Below are positions 21,794 to 33,370 of a stretch of DNA of 64,000 nt, piece after piece. Source of the DNA: Ptiloglossa arizonensis (lineage: Eukaryota; Arthropoda; Insecta; Hymenoptera; Colletidae); assembly GCF_051014685.1 (NCBI RefSeq), contig NW_027478882.1, forward strand, positions 310,001 through 374,000. The letters are read 5' to 3'. The position numbers and the translations under genes were made by a program. The notes under the pieces are model-generated. The model worked only from the letters and a program-made list of their open reading frames with translations. It was not told where the DNA came from and ran no database searches. The number at the start of each line of letters is the position of its first letter. Within the stretch, counting starts at the first letter, position 1.

Positions 21794-24700
21794 CGGTATG
21801 CGTATTTTTTCCCTAGGCCATTCTGGTTAAGCTTTTGGAGCAGCAGAATTGCGAAAAATTGTTTGCCTTCTCAACCATTTCTTGTCTTCAAACTCCCATA
21901 TCTCGCGAACGGATTGACTTATCCAAAAAATTCCTGTTGCATCTGAAAGTAGAAACTCGCCCGATTACAACGGTATGTGTATTTTTTCCCTAGGCCATTC
22001 TGGTTAAGCGTTTAGAGCAGCAGAATGGCGAAAAATTTTTTGCCTTCTCAACCATTTCTTGGCTTCAAACTCCCATATCTCGCGAACGGATTGACCTAAC
22101 CCAAAAATTCCTGTTGCGTCTGACAGTAGAAACTCGCCCGGTTACAACGGTATATGTATTTTTTCCCTAGGCCATTCTGGTTAAGCGTTTGGAGCAGCGG
22201 AAGTGCGGAAAATTTGTTGTCTTCTCAACCATTTCTTAGCTTCAAACTCCCATATCTCGCGAACGGATTGACCTAACCCAAAAATTCCTATTGCATCTGA
22301 AAGTAGAAACTCGCCCGATTACAACGGTATGCGTATTTTTTCCCTAGGCCATTCTGGTTAAGCGTTTGAAGCAGCAGAAGTGCGAAAAATTTTTTGCTTC
22401 TCAACCATTTCTTGGCTTCAAACTCCCATATCTCGCGAATGGATTGACCTAACCCAAAAATTCCTGTTGCATCTGAAAGTAGAAGCTCGCGCGATTACAA
22501 CGGTATGCATATTTTTCCCCTAGGCCATTCTGGTTAAGCTATTGGAGCAGCAAAAGTGCGAAAAATTTGTTGTCTTGTCAAACATTTCTTAGCTTCAAAG
22601 TCCCATATCTCGCGAACGGATTGACCTAACCCAAAAATTCCTGTAGCATCTGAAAGTAGAAACTCGCCCGATTACAACGGTATGCGTATTTTTTCCCTAG
22701 GCCATTCTGGTTAAGCTTTTGGAGCAGCAGAATTGCGAAAAATTGTTTGCCTTCTCAACCATTTCTTGTCTTCAAACTCCCATATCTCGCGAACGGATTG
22801 ACTTATCCAAAAAATTCCTGTTGCATCTGAAAGTAGAAACTCGCCCGATTATATCGGTATGTGTATTTTTTCCCTAGGCCATTCTGGTTAAGCGTTTAGA
22901 GCAGCAGAATGGCGAAAAATTTTTTGCCTTCTCAACCATTTCTTGGCTTCAAACTCCCATATCTCGCGAACGGATTGACCTAACCCAAAAATTCCTGTTG
23001 CGTCTGACAGTAGAAACTCGCCCGGTTACAACGGTATATGTATTTTTTCCCTAGGCCATTCTGGTTAAGCGTTTGGAGCAGCGGAAGTGCGGAAAATTTT
23101 TTGCCTTCTCAACCATTTCTTGGCTTCAAACTCCCATATCTCGCGAACGGATTGACCTAACCCAAAAATTCCTGTTGCGTCTGACAGTAGAAACTCGCCC
23201 GGTTACAACGGTATATGTATTTTTTCTCTAGGCCATTCTGGTTAAGCGCTTGGAGCAGCGGAAGTGCGGAAAATTTGTTGTCTTCTCAACCATTTCTTAG
23301 CTTCAAACTCCCATATCTCGCGAACGGATTGACCTAACCCAAAAATTCCTATTTCATCTGAAAGTAGAAACTCGCCCGATTACAACGGTATGCGTATTTT
23401 TTCCCTAGGCCATTCTGGTTAAGCGTTTGGAGCAGCTGAATTGCGAAAAATTTGTTCTCTTCTCAACCATTTCTTAGCTTCAACTCCCATACCTCGCGAA
23501 CGGATTGACCTAACCCAAAAATTCCTATTGCATTTGAAAGTAGAAACTCGCCCGATTACAACGGTACGTATGTTTTTCCCCTAGGCCATTCTGGTTAAGC
23601 GATTGGAGCAGCAAAATTGCGAAAAATTTGTTGTCTTGTCAAACATTTCTTAGCTTCAAAGTCCCATATTTCACGAACGGATTGACCTAACCCAAAAATT
23701 CCTGTTGCATCTGAAAGTAGAAACTCGCCCGATTACAACGGTATGCATATTTTTCCCCTAGGCCATTCTGGTTAAGCGATTGGAGCAGCAAAATTGCGAA
23801 AAATTTGTTGTCTTGTCAAACATTTCTTAGCTTCAAAGTCCCATATTTCACGAACGGATTGACCTAACCCAAAAATTCCTGTTGCATCTGAAAGTAGAAA
23901 CTCGCCCGATTACAACGGTATGCGTATTTTTTCCCTAGGCCATTCTGGTTAAGCTTTTGGAGCAGCAGAATTGCGAAAAATTGTTTGCCTTCTCAACCAT
24001 TTCTTGTCTTCAAACTCCCATATCTCGTGAACGGATTGACTTAAAAAAAAAATTCCTGTTGCATCTGAAAGTAGAAACTCGCCCGATTACAACGGTATGT
24101 ATATTTTTTCCCTAGGCCATTCTGGTTAAGCGTTTAGAGCAGCAGAATGGCGAAAAATTTTTTGCCTTCTCAACCATTTCTTGGCTTCAAAGTCCCATAT
24201 CTCGCGAACGGATTGACCTAACCCAAAAATTCCTGTTGCGTCTGACAGTAGAAACTCGCCCGGTTACAACGGTATATGTATTTTTTCCCTAGGCCATTCT
24301 GGTTAAGCGTTTGAAGCAGCAGAATTGCGAAAAATTTTTTGCCTTCTCAACCATTTCTTGGCTTCAAACTCCCATATCTCGCGAACGGATTGACCTAACC
24401 CAAAAATTCCTGTTGCATCTGAAAGTAGAAGCGCGCGCGATTACAACGGTATGCATATTTTTCCCCTAGGCCATTCTGGTTAAGCGATTGGAGCAGCAAA
24501 AGTGCGAAAAATTTGTTGTCTTGTCAAACATTTCTTAGCTTCAAAGTCCCATATCTCGCGAACGGATTGACCTAACCCAAAAATTCCTGTTGCATCTGAA
24601 AGTAGAAACTCGCCCGATTACAACGGTATGCGTATTTTTTCCCTAGGCCATTCCGGTTAAGCTTTTGGAGCAGCAAAATTGCGAAAAATTTTTTGCCTTC

Positions 24701-24800
24701 TCAACCATTTCTTGGCTTCAAACTCCCATATCTCGCGAACGGATTGACCTAACCCAAAAATTCCTGTTGCATCTGAAAGTAGAAACTCGCCCGATTACAG
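21793..24800 (+). repeat. Mosaic of domain B units with five-unit and one-unit duplications
   Basis: A five-unit shift of 884 bp links about 21560-22205 with 22444-23089, using GGATTGACTTATCC at 21911 and 22795. Two adjacent units at about 23,590-23,930 are nearly the same: TCACGAACGG after CCCATATT lies at 23671 and 23848, one unit apart. At 24041 a unit has TTAAAAAAAAAATTCC (ten A) in place of TTAACCCAAAAATTCC. The same rare form returns at 27403. Only satellite sequence is present. Confidence 0.65.
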
Positions 24801-27800
24801 CGGTATGTGTATTTTTTCCCTAGGCCATTCTGGTTAAGCGTTTAGAGCAGCAGAATGGCGAAAAATTTTTTGCCTTCTCAACCATTTCTTGGCTTCAAAC
24901 TCCCATATCTCGCGAACGGATTGACCTAACCCAAAAATTCCTGTTGCGTCTGACAGTAGAAACTCGCCCGGTTACAACGGTATATGTATTTTTTCCCTAG
25001 GCCATTCTGGTTAAGTGTTTGGAGCAGCGGAAGTGCGGAAAATTTGTTGTCTTGTCAAACATTTCTTAGCTTCAAACTCCCATATCTCGCGAATGGATTG
25101 ACCTAACCCAAAAATTCCTGTTGCATCTGAAAGTAGAAGCTCGCGCGATTACAACGGTATGCATATTTTTCCCCTAGGCCATTCTGGTTAAGCGATTGGA
25201 GCAGCAAAAGTGCGAAAAATTTGTTGTCTTGTCAAACATTTCTTAGCTTCAAAGTCCCATATCTCGCGAACGGATTGACCTAACCCAAAAATTCCTGTTG
25301 CATCTGAAAGTAGAAACTCGCCCGATTACAACGGTATGCGTATTTTTTCCCTAGGCCATTCCGGTTAAGCTTTTGGAGCAGCAAAATTGCGAAAAATTTT
25401 TTGCCTTCTCAACCATTTCTTGGCTTCAAACTCCCATATCTCGCGAACGGATTGACCTAACCCAAAAATTCCTGTTGCATCTGAAAGTAGAAACTCGCCC
25501 GATTACAGCGGTATGTGTATTTTTTCCTTAGGCCACTCTGGTTAAGCGTTTGGAGCAGCAGAATTGCGAAAAATTGTTTGCCTTCTCAACCATTTCTTGT
25601 CTTCAAACTCCCATATCTCGCGAACGGATTGACCTAACCAAAAAATTCCTGTTGCGTCTGACAGTAGAAACTCGCCCGGTTACAACGGTATATGTATTTT
25701 TTCCCTAGGCCATTCTGGTTAAGCGTTTGGAGCAGCGGAAGTGCGGAAAATTTGTTGTCTTCTCAACCATTTCTTAGCTTCAAACTCCCATACCTCGCGA
25801 ACGGATTGACCTAACCCAAAAATTCCTATTGCATCTGAAAGTAGAAACTCGCCCGATTACAACGGTATGCGTATTTTTTCCCTATGCCATTCTGGTTAAG
25901 CGTTTGGAGCAGCAGAATTGCGAAAAATTTGTTCTCTTCTCAACCATTTCTTAGCTTCAACTCCCATACCTCGCGAACGGATTGACCTAACCCAAAGATT
26001 CCTATTGCATTTGAAAGTAGAAACTCGCCCGATTACAAAGGTACGTATGTTTTTCCCCTAGGCCATTCTAGTTAAGCGATTGGAGCAGCAGAAGTGCGAA
26101 AAATTTGTTGTCTTGTCAACCATTTCTTGGCTTCAAACTCCCATATCTCGCGAATGGATTGACCTAACCCAAAAATTCCTGTTGCATCTGAAAGTTGAAG
26201 CTCGCGCGATTATAACGGTATGCATATTTTTCCCCTAGGCCATTCTGGTTAAGCGTTTGAAGCAGCAGAATTGCGAAAAATTTTTTGCCTTCTCAACCAT
26301 TTCTTGGCTTCAAACTCCCATATCTCGCGAATGGATTGACCTAACCCAAAAATTCCTGTTGCATCTGAAAGTAGAAGCTCGCGCGATTACAACGGTATGC
26401 ATATTTTCCCCCTAGGCCATTCTGGTTAAGCGTTTGAAGCAGCAGAATTGCGAAAAATTTTTTGCCTTCTCAACCATTTCTTGGCTTCAAACTCCCATAT
26501 CTCGCGAATGGATTGACCTAACCCAAAAATTCCTGTTGCATCTGAAAGTAGAAGCTCGCGCGATTACAACGGTATGCATATTTTTCCTCTAGGCCATTCT
26601 GGTTAAGCGATTGGAGCAGCAGAAGTGCGAAAAATTTGTTGTCTTGTCAAACATTTCTTAGCTTCAAAGTCCCATATCTCGCGAACGGATTGACCTAACC
26701 CAAAAATTCCTATTGCATCTGAAAGTAGAAACTGTCCCAATTTCAACGGTATGTGTATTTTCTCCCTAGGCCATTCTGGTTAAGCTTTTGGAGCAGCAAA
26801 ATTGCGAAAAATTTTTTGCCTTCTCAACCATTTCTTGGCTTCAAACTCCCATATCTCGCGAATGGATTGATCTAACCCAAAAATTCCTGTTGCATCTGAA
26901 AGTAGAAGCTCGCGCGATTACAACGTTACGTGTGTTTTCTCCCTAGGCCTTTCTGGTTAAGCGTTTGAAGCAGCAGAATTGCGAAAAATTTTTTGCCTTC
27001 TCAACCATTTCTTGGCTTCAAACTCCCATATCTCGCGAATGGATTGACCTAACCCAAAAATTCCCGTTGCATCTGAAAGCAGAAGCTCGCGCGATTACAA
27101 CGGTATGCATATTTTTCCCCTAGGCCATTCTGGTTAAGCGATTGGAGCAGCAAAATTGCGAAAAATTTGTTGTCTTGTCAAACATTTCTTAGCCTCAAAG
27201 TCCCATATTTCACGAACGGATTGACCTAACCCAAAAATTCCTGTTGCATCTGAAAGTAGAAACTCGCCCGATTACAACGGTATGCGTATTTTTTCCCTAG
27301 GCCATTCTGGTTAAGCTTTTGGAGCAGCAGAATTGCGAAAAATTGTTTGCCTTCTCAACCATTTCTTGTCTTCAAACTCCCATATCTCGCGAACGGATTG
27401 ACTTAAAAAAAAAATTCCTGTTGCATCTGAAAGTAGAAACTCGCCCGATTACAACGGTATGTATATTTTTTCCCTAGGCCATTCTGGTTAAGCGTTTAGA
27501 GCAGCAGAATGGCGGAAAATTTTTTGCCTTCTCAACCATTTCTTGGCTTCAAACTCCCATATCTCGCGAACGGATTGACCTAACCCAAAAATTCCTGTTG
27601 CGTCTGACAGTAGAAACTCGCCCGGTTACAACGGTATATGTATTTTTTTCCCTAGGCCATTCTGGTTAAGTGTTTGGAGCAGCGGAAGTGCGGAAAATTT
27701 GTTGTCTTGTCAAACATTTCTTAGCTTCAAACTCCCATAACTCGCGAATGGATTGACCTAACCCAAAAATTCCTGTTGCATCTGAAAGTAGAAGCTCGCG

Positions 27801-29055
27801 CGATTACAACGGTATGCATATTTTTCCCCTAGGCCATTCTGGTTAAGCGATTGGAGCAGCAAAAGTGCGAAAAATTTGTTGTCTTGTCAAACATTTCTTA
27901 GCTTCAAAGTCCCATATCTCGCGAACGGATTGACCTAACCCAAAAATTCCTGTTGCATCTGAAAGTAGAAACTCGCCCGATTACAACGGTATGCGTATTT
28001 TTTCCCTAGGCCATTCCGGTTAAGCTTTTGGAGCAGCAAAATTGCGAAAAATTTTTTGCCTTCTCAACCATTTCTTGGCTTCAAACTCCCATATCTCGCG
28101 AACGGATTGACCTAACCCAAAAATTCCTGTTGCATCTGAAAGTAGAAACTCGCCCGATTACAGCGGTATGTGTATTTTTTCCTTAGGCCACTCTGGTTAA
28201 GCGTTTGGAGCAGCAGAATTGCGAAAAATTGTTTGCCTTCTCAACCATTTCTTGTCTTCAAACTCCCATATCTCGCGAACGGATTGACCTAACCAAAAAA
28301 TTCCTGTTGCGTCTGACAGTAGAAACTCGCCCGGTTACAACGGTATATGTATTTTTTCCCTAGGCCATTCTGGTTAAGCGTTTGGAGCAGCGGAAGTGCG
28401 GAAAATTTGTTGTCTTCTCAACCATTTCTTAGCTTCAAACTCCCATACCTCGCGAACGGATTGACCTAACCCAAAAATTCCTATTGCATCTGAAAGTAGA
28501 AACTCGCCCGATTACAACGGTATGCGTATTTTTTCCCTAGGCCATTCTGGTTAAGCGTTTGGAGCAGCAGAATTGCGAAAAATTTGTTCTCTTCTCAACC
28601 ATTTCTTAGCTTCAACTCCCATACCTCGCGAACGGATTGACCTAACCCAAAAATTCCTATTGCATTTGAAAGTAGAAACTCGCCCGATTACAAAGGTACG
28701 TATGTTTTTCCCCTAGGCCATTCTGGTTAAGCGATTGGAGCAGCAGAAGTGCGAAAAATTTGTTGTCTTGTCAACCATTTCTTGTCTTCAAACTCCCATA
28801 TCTCGCGAATGGATTGACCTAACCCAAAAATTCCTGTTGCATCTGAAAGTTGAAGCTCGCGCGATTACAACGGTATGCATATTTTTCCCCTAGGCCATTC
28901 TGGTTAAGCGTTTGAAGCAGCAGAATTGCGAAAAATTTTTTGCCTTCTCAACCATTTCTTGGCTTCAAACTCCCATATCTCGCGAATGGATTGACCTAAC
29001 CCAAAAATTCCTGTTGCATCTGAAAGTAGAAGCTCGCGCGATTACAACGGTATGC
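24800..29055 (+). repeat. Higher-order duplication shifted by fifteen units, 2655 bp
   Basis: About 1.6 kb at 24800-26400 recurs at 27455-29055. TTAAGTGTTTGGAGCAGCGG starts at 25011 and 27666, exactly 2655 bp apart. Shared rare states include CCATTCCGGTTAAG and TCTGAAAGTTGAAGCTCG. Differences include GGCGAAAAA against GGCGGAAAA, T6 against T7 before CCCTAGG near 27,647, CATATCTCGCG against CATAACTCGCG, and CTTGGCTTC against CTTGTCTTC. The intervening 1.05 kb (26400-27455) includes a short run of near-identical units at 26,270-26,580 and the CAACGTTACGTGTG unit near 26,931, also found at 32,762. Confidence 0.8.
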
Positions 29056-32000
29056 ATATTTTTCCTCTAGGTCATTCTGGTTAAGCGATTGGAGCAGCAA
29101 AAGTGCGAAAAATTTGTTGTCTTGTCAAACATTTCTTAGCTTCAAAGTCCCATATCTCGCGAACGGATTATCCTAACCCAAAAATTGCTATTGTAGCTGA
29201 AAGTAGAAACTCGCCCGATTACAACGGTATGTGTATTTTTTCCCTAGGCCATTCTGGTTAAGCGTTTGAAGCAGCAGAATTGCGAAAAATTTGTTCTCTT
29301 CTCAACCATTTCTTAGCTTCAAACTCCCATATCTCGCGAACGGATTGACCTAACCCAAAAATTCCTGTTGCATCTGAAAGTAGAAACTCGCCCGATTACA
29401 ACGGTATGCGTATTTTTTCCCTAGGCCATTCTGGTTAAGCTTTTGGAGCAGCAAAATTGCGAAAAATTTTTTGCCTTCTCTACCATTTCTTGGCTTCAAA
29501 CTCCCATATCTCGCGAACGGATTGACCTAACCCAGAAATTCCTGTTGCATCTGAAAGTAGAAACTCGCCCGATTACAAAGGTACGTATGTTTTTCCCCTA
29601 GGCCATTCTGGTTAAGCGATTGGAGCAGCAGAAGTGCGAAAAATTTGTTGTCTTGTCAAACATTTCTTAGCTTCAAAGTCCCATATCTCGCGAACGGATT
29701 GACCTAACCCAAAAATTCCTATTGCATCTGAAAGTAGAAATTGGCCCAATTTCAACGGTATGTGTATTTTCTCCCTAGGGCATTCTGGATAAGCTTTTGG
29801 AGCAGCAAAATTGCGAAAAATTTGTTGCCTTCTCAACCATTTCTTGGCTTCAAACTCCCATATCTCGCGAATGGATTGACCTAACCCAAAAATTCCTGTT
29901 GCATCTGAAAGTTGAAGCTCGCGCGATTACAACGGTATGCATATTTTTCCCCTAGGCCATTCTGGTTAAGCGTTTGAAGCAGCAGAATTGCGAAAAATTT
30001 TTTGCCTTCTCAACCATTTCTTGGCTTCAAACTCCCATATCTCGCGAATGGATTGACCTAACCCAAAAATTCCTGTTGCATCTGAAAGTAGAAGCTCGCG
30101 CGATTACAACGGTATGCATATTTTTCCCCTAGGCCATTCTGGTTAAGCGTTTGAAGCAGCAGAATTGCGAAAAATTTTTTGCCTTCTCAACCATTTCTTG
30201 GCTTCAAACTCCCATATCTCGCGAACGGATTGACCTAACCCAAAAATTCTTTGTTGCATCTGATAGTAGAAGCTCGCGCGATTACAACGGTATGTGTATT
30301 TTTTCCCTAGGCCATTCTGGTTAAGCGTTTGAAGCAGCAGAATTGCGAAAAATTTTTTGCCTTCTCAACCATTTCTTGGCTTCAAACTCCCATATCTCGC
30401 GAATGGATTGACCTAACCCAAAAATTCCTGTTGCATGTGAAAGTAGAAGCTCGCGCCATTACAACGGTATGCATATTTTTCCCCTAGGCCATTCTGGTTA
30501 AGCGATTGGAGCAGCAAAAGTGCGAAAAATTTGTTATCTTTTCAAACATTTCTTAGCTTCAAAGTCCCATATCTCGCGAACGGATTGACCTAACCCAAAA
30601 ATTCCTGTTGCATCTGAAAGTAGAAGCTCGCCCGATTACAACGGTATGCGTATTTTTTCCCTAGGCCATTCTGGTTAAGCTTTTGGAGCAGCAAAATTGC
30701 GAAAAATTTTTTGCCTTCTCAAACATTTCTTGGCTTCAAACTCCCATATCTCGCGAACGGATTGACCTAACCAAAAAATTCCTGTTGCGTCTGAAAGTAG
30801 AAACTCGCCCGATTACAGCGGTATGTGTATTTTTCCCTTAGGCCACTCTGGTTAAGCGTTTGGTGCAGCAGAATTGCGAAAAATTGTTTGCCTTCTCAAC
30901 CATTTCTTGTCTTCAAACTCCCATATCTCGCGAACGGATTGACCTAACCAAAAAATTCCTGTTGCATCTGAAAGTAGAAACTCGCCCGATTACAACGGTA
31001 TGTGTATTTTTTCCCTAGGCCATTCTGGTTAAGCGTTTGGAGCAGCAGAATGGCGAAAAATTTTTTGCCTTCCTAACCATTTCTTGGCTTCAAACTCCCA
31101 TATCTCGCGAACGGATTGACCTAACCCAAAAATTCCTGTTGCGTCTGACAGTAGAAACTCGCCCGGTTACAACGGTATATGTATTTTTTCCCTAGGCCAT
31201 TCTGGTTAAGCGTTTGGAGCAGCTGAATTGCGAAAAATTTGTTCTCTTCTCAACCATTTCTTAGCTTCAAAATCCCATATCTCGCGAACGGATTATCCTA
31301 ACCCAAAAATTCCTATTGCATCTGAAAGTAGAAACTGTCCCAATTCCAACGGTATGTGTATTTTCTCCCTAGGCCATTCTGGTTAAGCTTTTGGAGCAGC
31401 AAAATTGCGAAAAATTTTTTGCCGTCTCAACCATTTCTTGGCTTCAAACTCCCATATCTCGCGAATGGATTGACCTAACCCAAAAATTCCTGTTGCATCT
31501 GAAAGTAGAAGCTCGCGCGATTACAACGGTATGCATATTTTTCCCCTAGACCATTCTGGTTAAGCGATTGGAGCAGCAAAATTGCGAAAAATTTGTTGTC
31601 TTGTCAAACATTTCTTAGCTTCAAAGTCCCATATCTCACGAACGGATTGACCTAACCCAAAAATTCCTGTTGCATCTGAAAGTAGAAACTCGCCCGATTA
31701 CAACGGTATGCGTATTTTTTCCCTAGGCCATTCTGGTTAAGCTTTTGGAGCAGCAGAATTGCGAAAAATTGTTTGCCTTCTCAACCATTTCTTGTCTTCA
31801 AACTCCCATATCTCGCGAACGGATTGACTTAACCAAAAAATTCCTGTTGCATCTGAAAGTAGAAACTCGCCCGATTACAACGGTATGTGTATTTTTTCCC
31901 TAGGCCATTCTGGTTAAGCGTTTAGAGCAGCAGAATGGCGAAAAATTTTTTGCTTTCTCAACCATTTCTTGGCTTCAAACTCCCATATCTCGCGAACGGA

Positions 32001-33370
32001 TTGACCTAACCCAAAAATTCCTGTTGCGTCTGACAGTAGAAACTCGCCCGGTTACAACGGTATATGTATTTTTTCCCTAGGCCATTCTGGTTAAGCGTTT
32101 GGAGCAGCAGAATGGCGAAAAATTTTTTGCCTTCCTAACCATTTCTTGGCTTCAAACTCCCATATCTCGCGAACGGATTGACCTAACCCAAAAATTCCTG
32201 TTGCGTCTGACAGTAGAAACTCGCCCGGTTACAACGGTATATGTATTTTTTCCCTAGGCCATTCTGGTTAAGCGTTTGGAGCAGCTGAATTGCGAAAAAT
32301 TTGTTCTCTTCTCAACCATTTCTTAGCTTCAACTCCCATACCTCGCGAACGGATTGACCTAACCCAAAAATTCCTATTGCATTTGAAAGTAGAAACTCGC
32401 CCGATTACAACGGTACTTATGTTTTTCCCCTAGGCCATTCTGGTTAAGCGATTGGAGCAGCAGAAGTGCGAAAAATTTGTTGTCTTGTCAAACATTTCTT
32501 AGCTTCAAAGTCCCATATCTCGCGAACGGATTATCCTAACCCAAAAATTCCTATTGCATCTGAAAGTAGAAACTGTCCCAATTTCAACGGTATGTGTATT
32601 TTCTCCCTAGGCCATTCTGGTTAAGCTTTTGGAGCAGCAAAATTGCGAAAAATTTTTTGCCTTCTCAACCATTTCTTGGCTTCAAACTCCCATATCTCGC
32701 GAATGGATTGATCTAACCCAAAAATTCCTGTTGCATCTGAAAGTAGAAGCTCGCGCGATTACAACGTTACGTGTGTTTTTTCCCTAGGCCTTTCTGGTTA
32801 AGCGTTTGAAGCAGCAGAATTGCGAAAAATTTTTTGCCTTCTCAACCATTTCTTGGCTTCAAACTCCCATATCTCGCGAATGGATTGACCTAACCCAAAA
32901 ATTCCTGTTGCATCTGAAAGTAGAAGCTCGCGCGATTACAACGGTATGCATATTTTTCCCCTAGGCCATTCTGGTTAAGCGATTGGAGCAGCAAAATTGC
33001 GAAAAATTGTTTGCCTTCTCAACCATTTCTTGTCTTCAAACTCCCATATCTCGCGAACGGATTGACTTAACCAAAAAATTCCTGTTGCATCTGAAAGTAG
33101 AAACTCGCCCGATTACAACGGTATGTGTATTTTTTCCCTAGGCCATTCTGGTTAAGCGTTTAGAGCAGCAGAATGGCGAAAAATTTTTTGCCTTCTCAAC
33201 CATTTCTTGGCTTCAAACTCCCATATCTCGCGAACGGATTGACCTAACCCAAAAATTCCTGTTGCGTCTGACAGTAGAAACTCGCCCGGTTACAACGGTA
33301 TATGTATTTTTTCCCTAGGCCATTCTGGTTAAGCGTTTGGAGCAGCGGAAGTGCGGAAAATTTGTTGTCT
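29055..33370 (+). repeat. Older copy of the 20-22 kb block plus flanking mosaic
   Basis: About 29990-32105 corresponds to 19915-22195. TTGCATGTGA at 30431 matches 20346 (shift 10,085), while GAACGGATTA at 31286 matches 21376 (shift 9,910). The shift falls by 175 bp, so one monomer was lost in this copy near 31,260, where a TTAGCTTCAAAATCCC junction is seen. Scattered substitutions (TTGTTATCTTTTC, GCGCCATTAC, TTTGGTGCAGC, ATTCTTTGTTGC) show it is older than the two perfect copies at 17.9-21.8 kb. The 32,540-32,990 stretch resembles 26,700-27,150. Confidence 0.7.
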
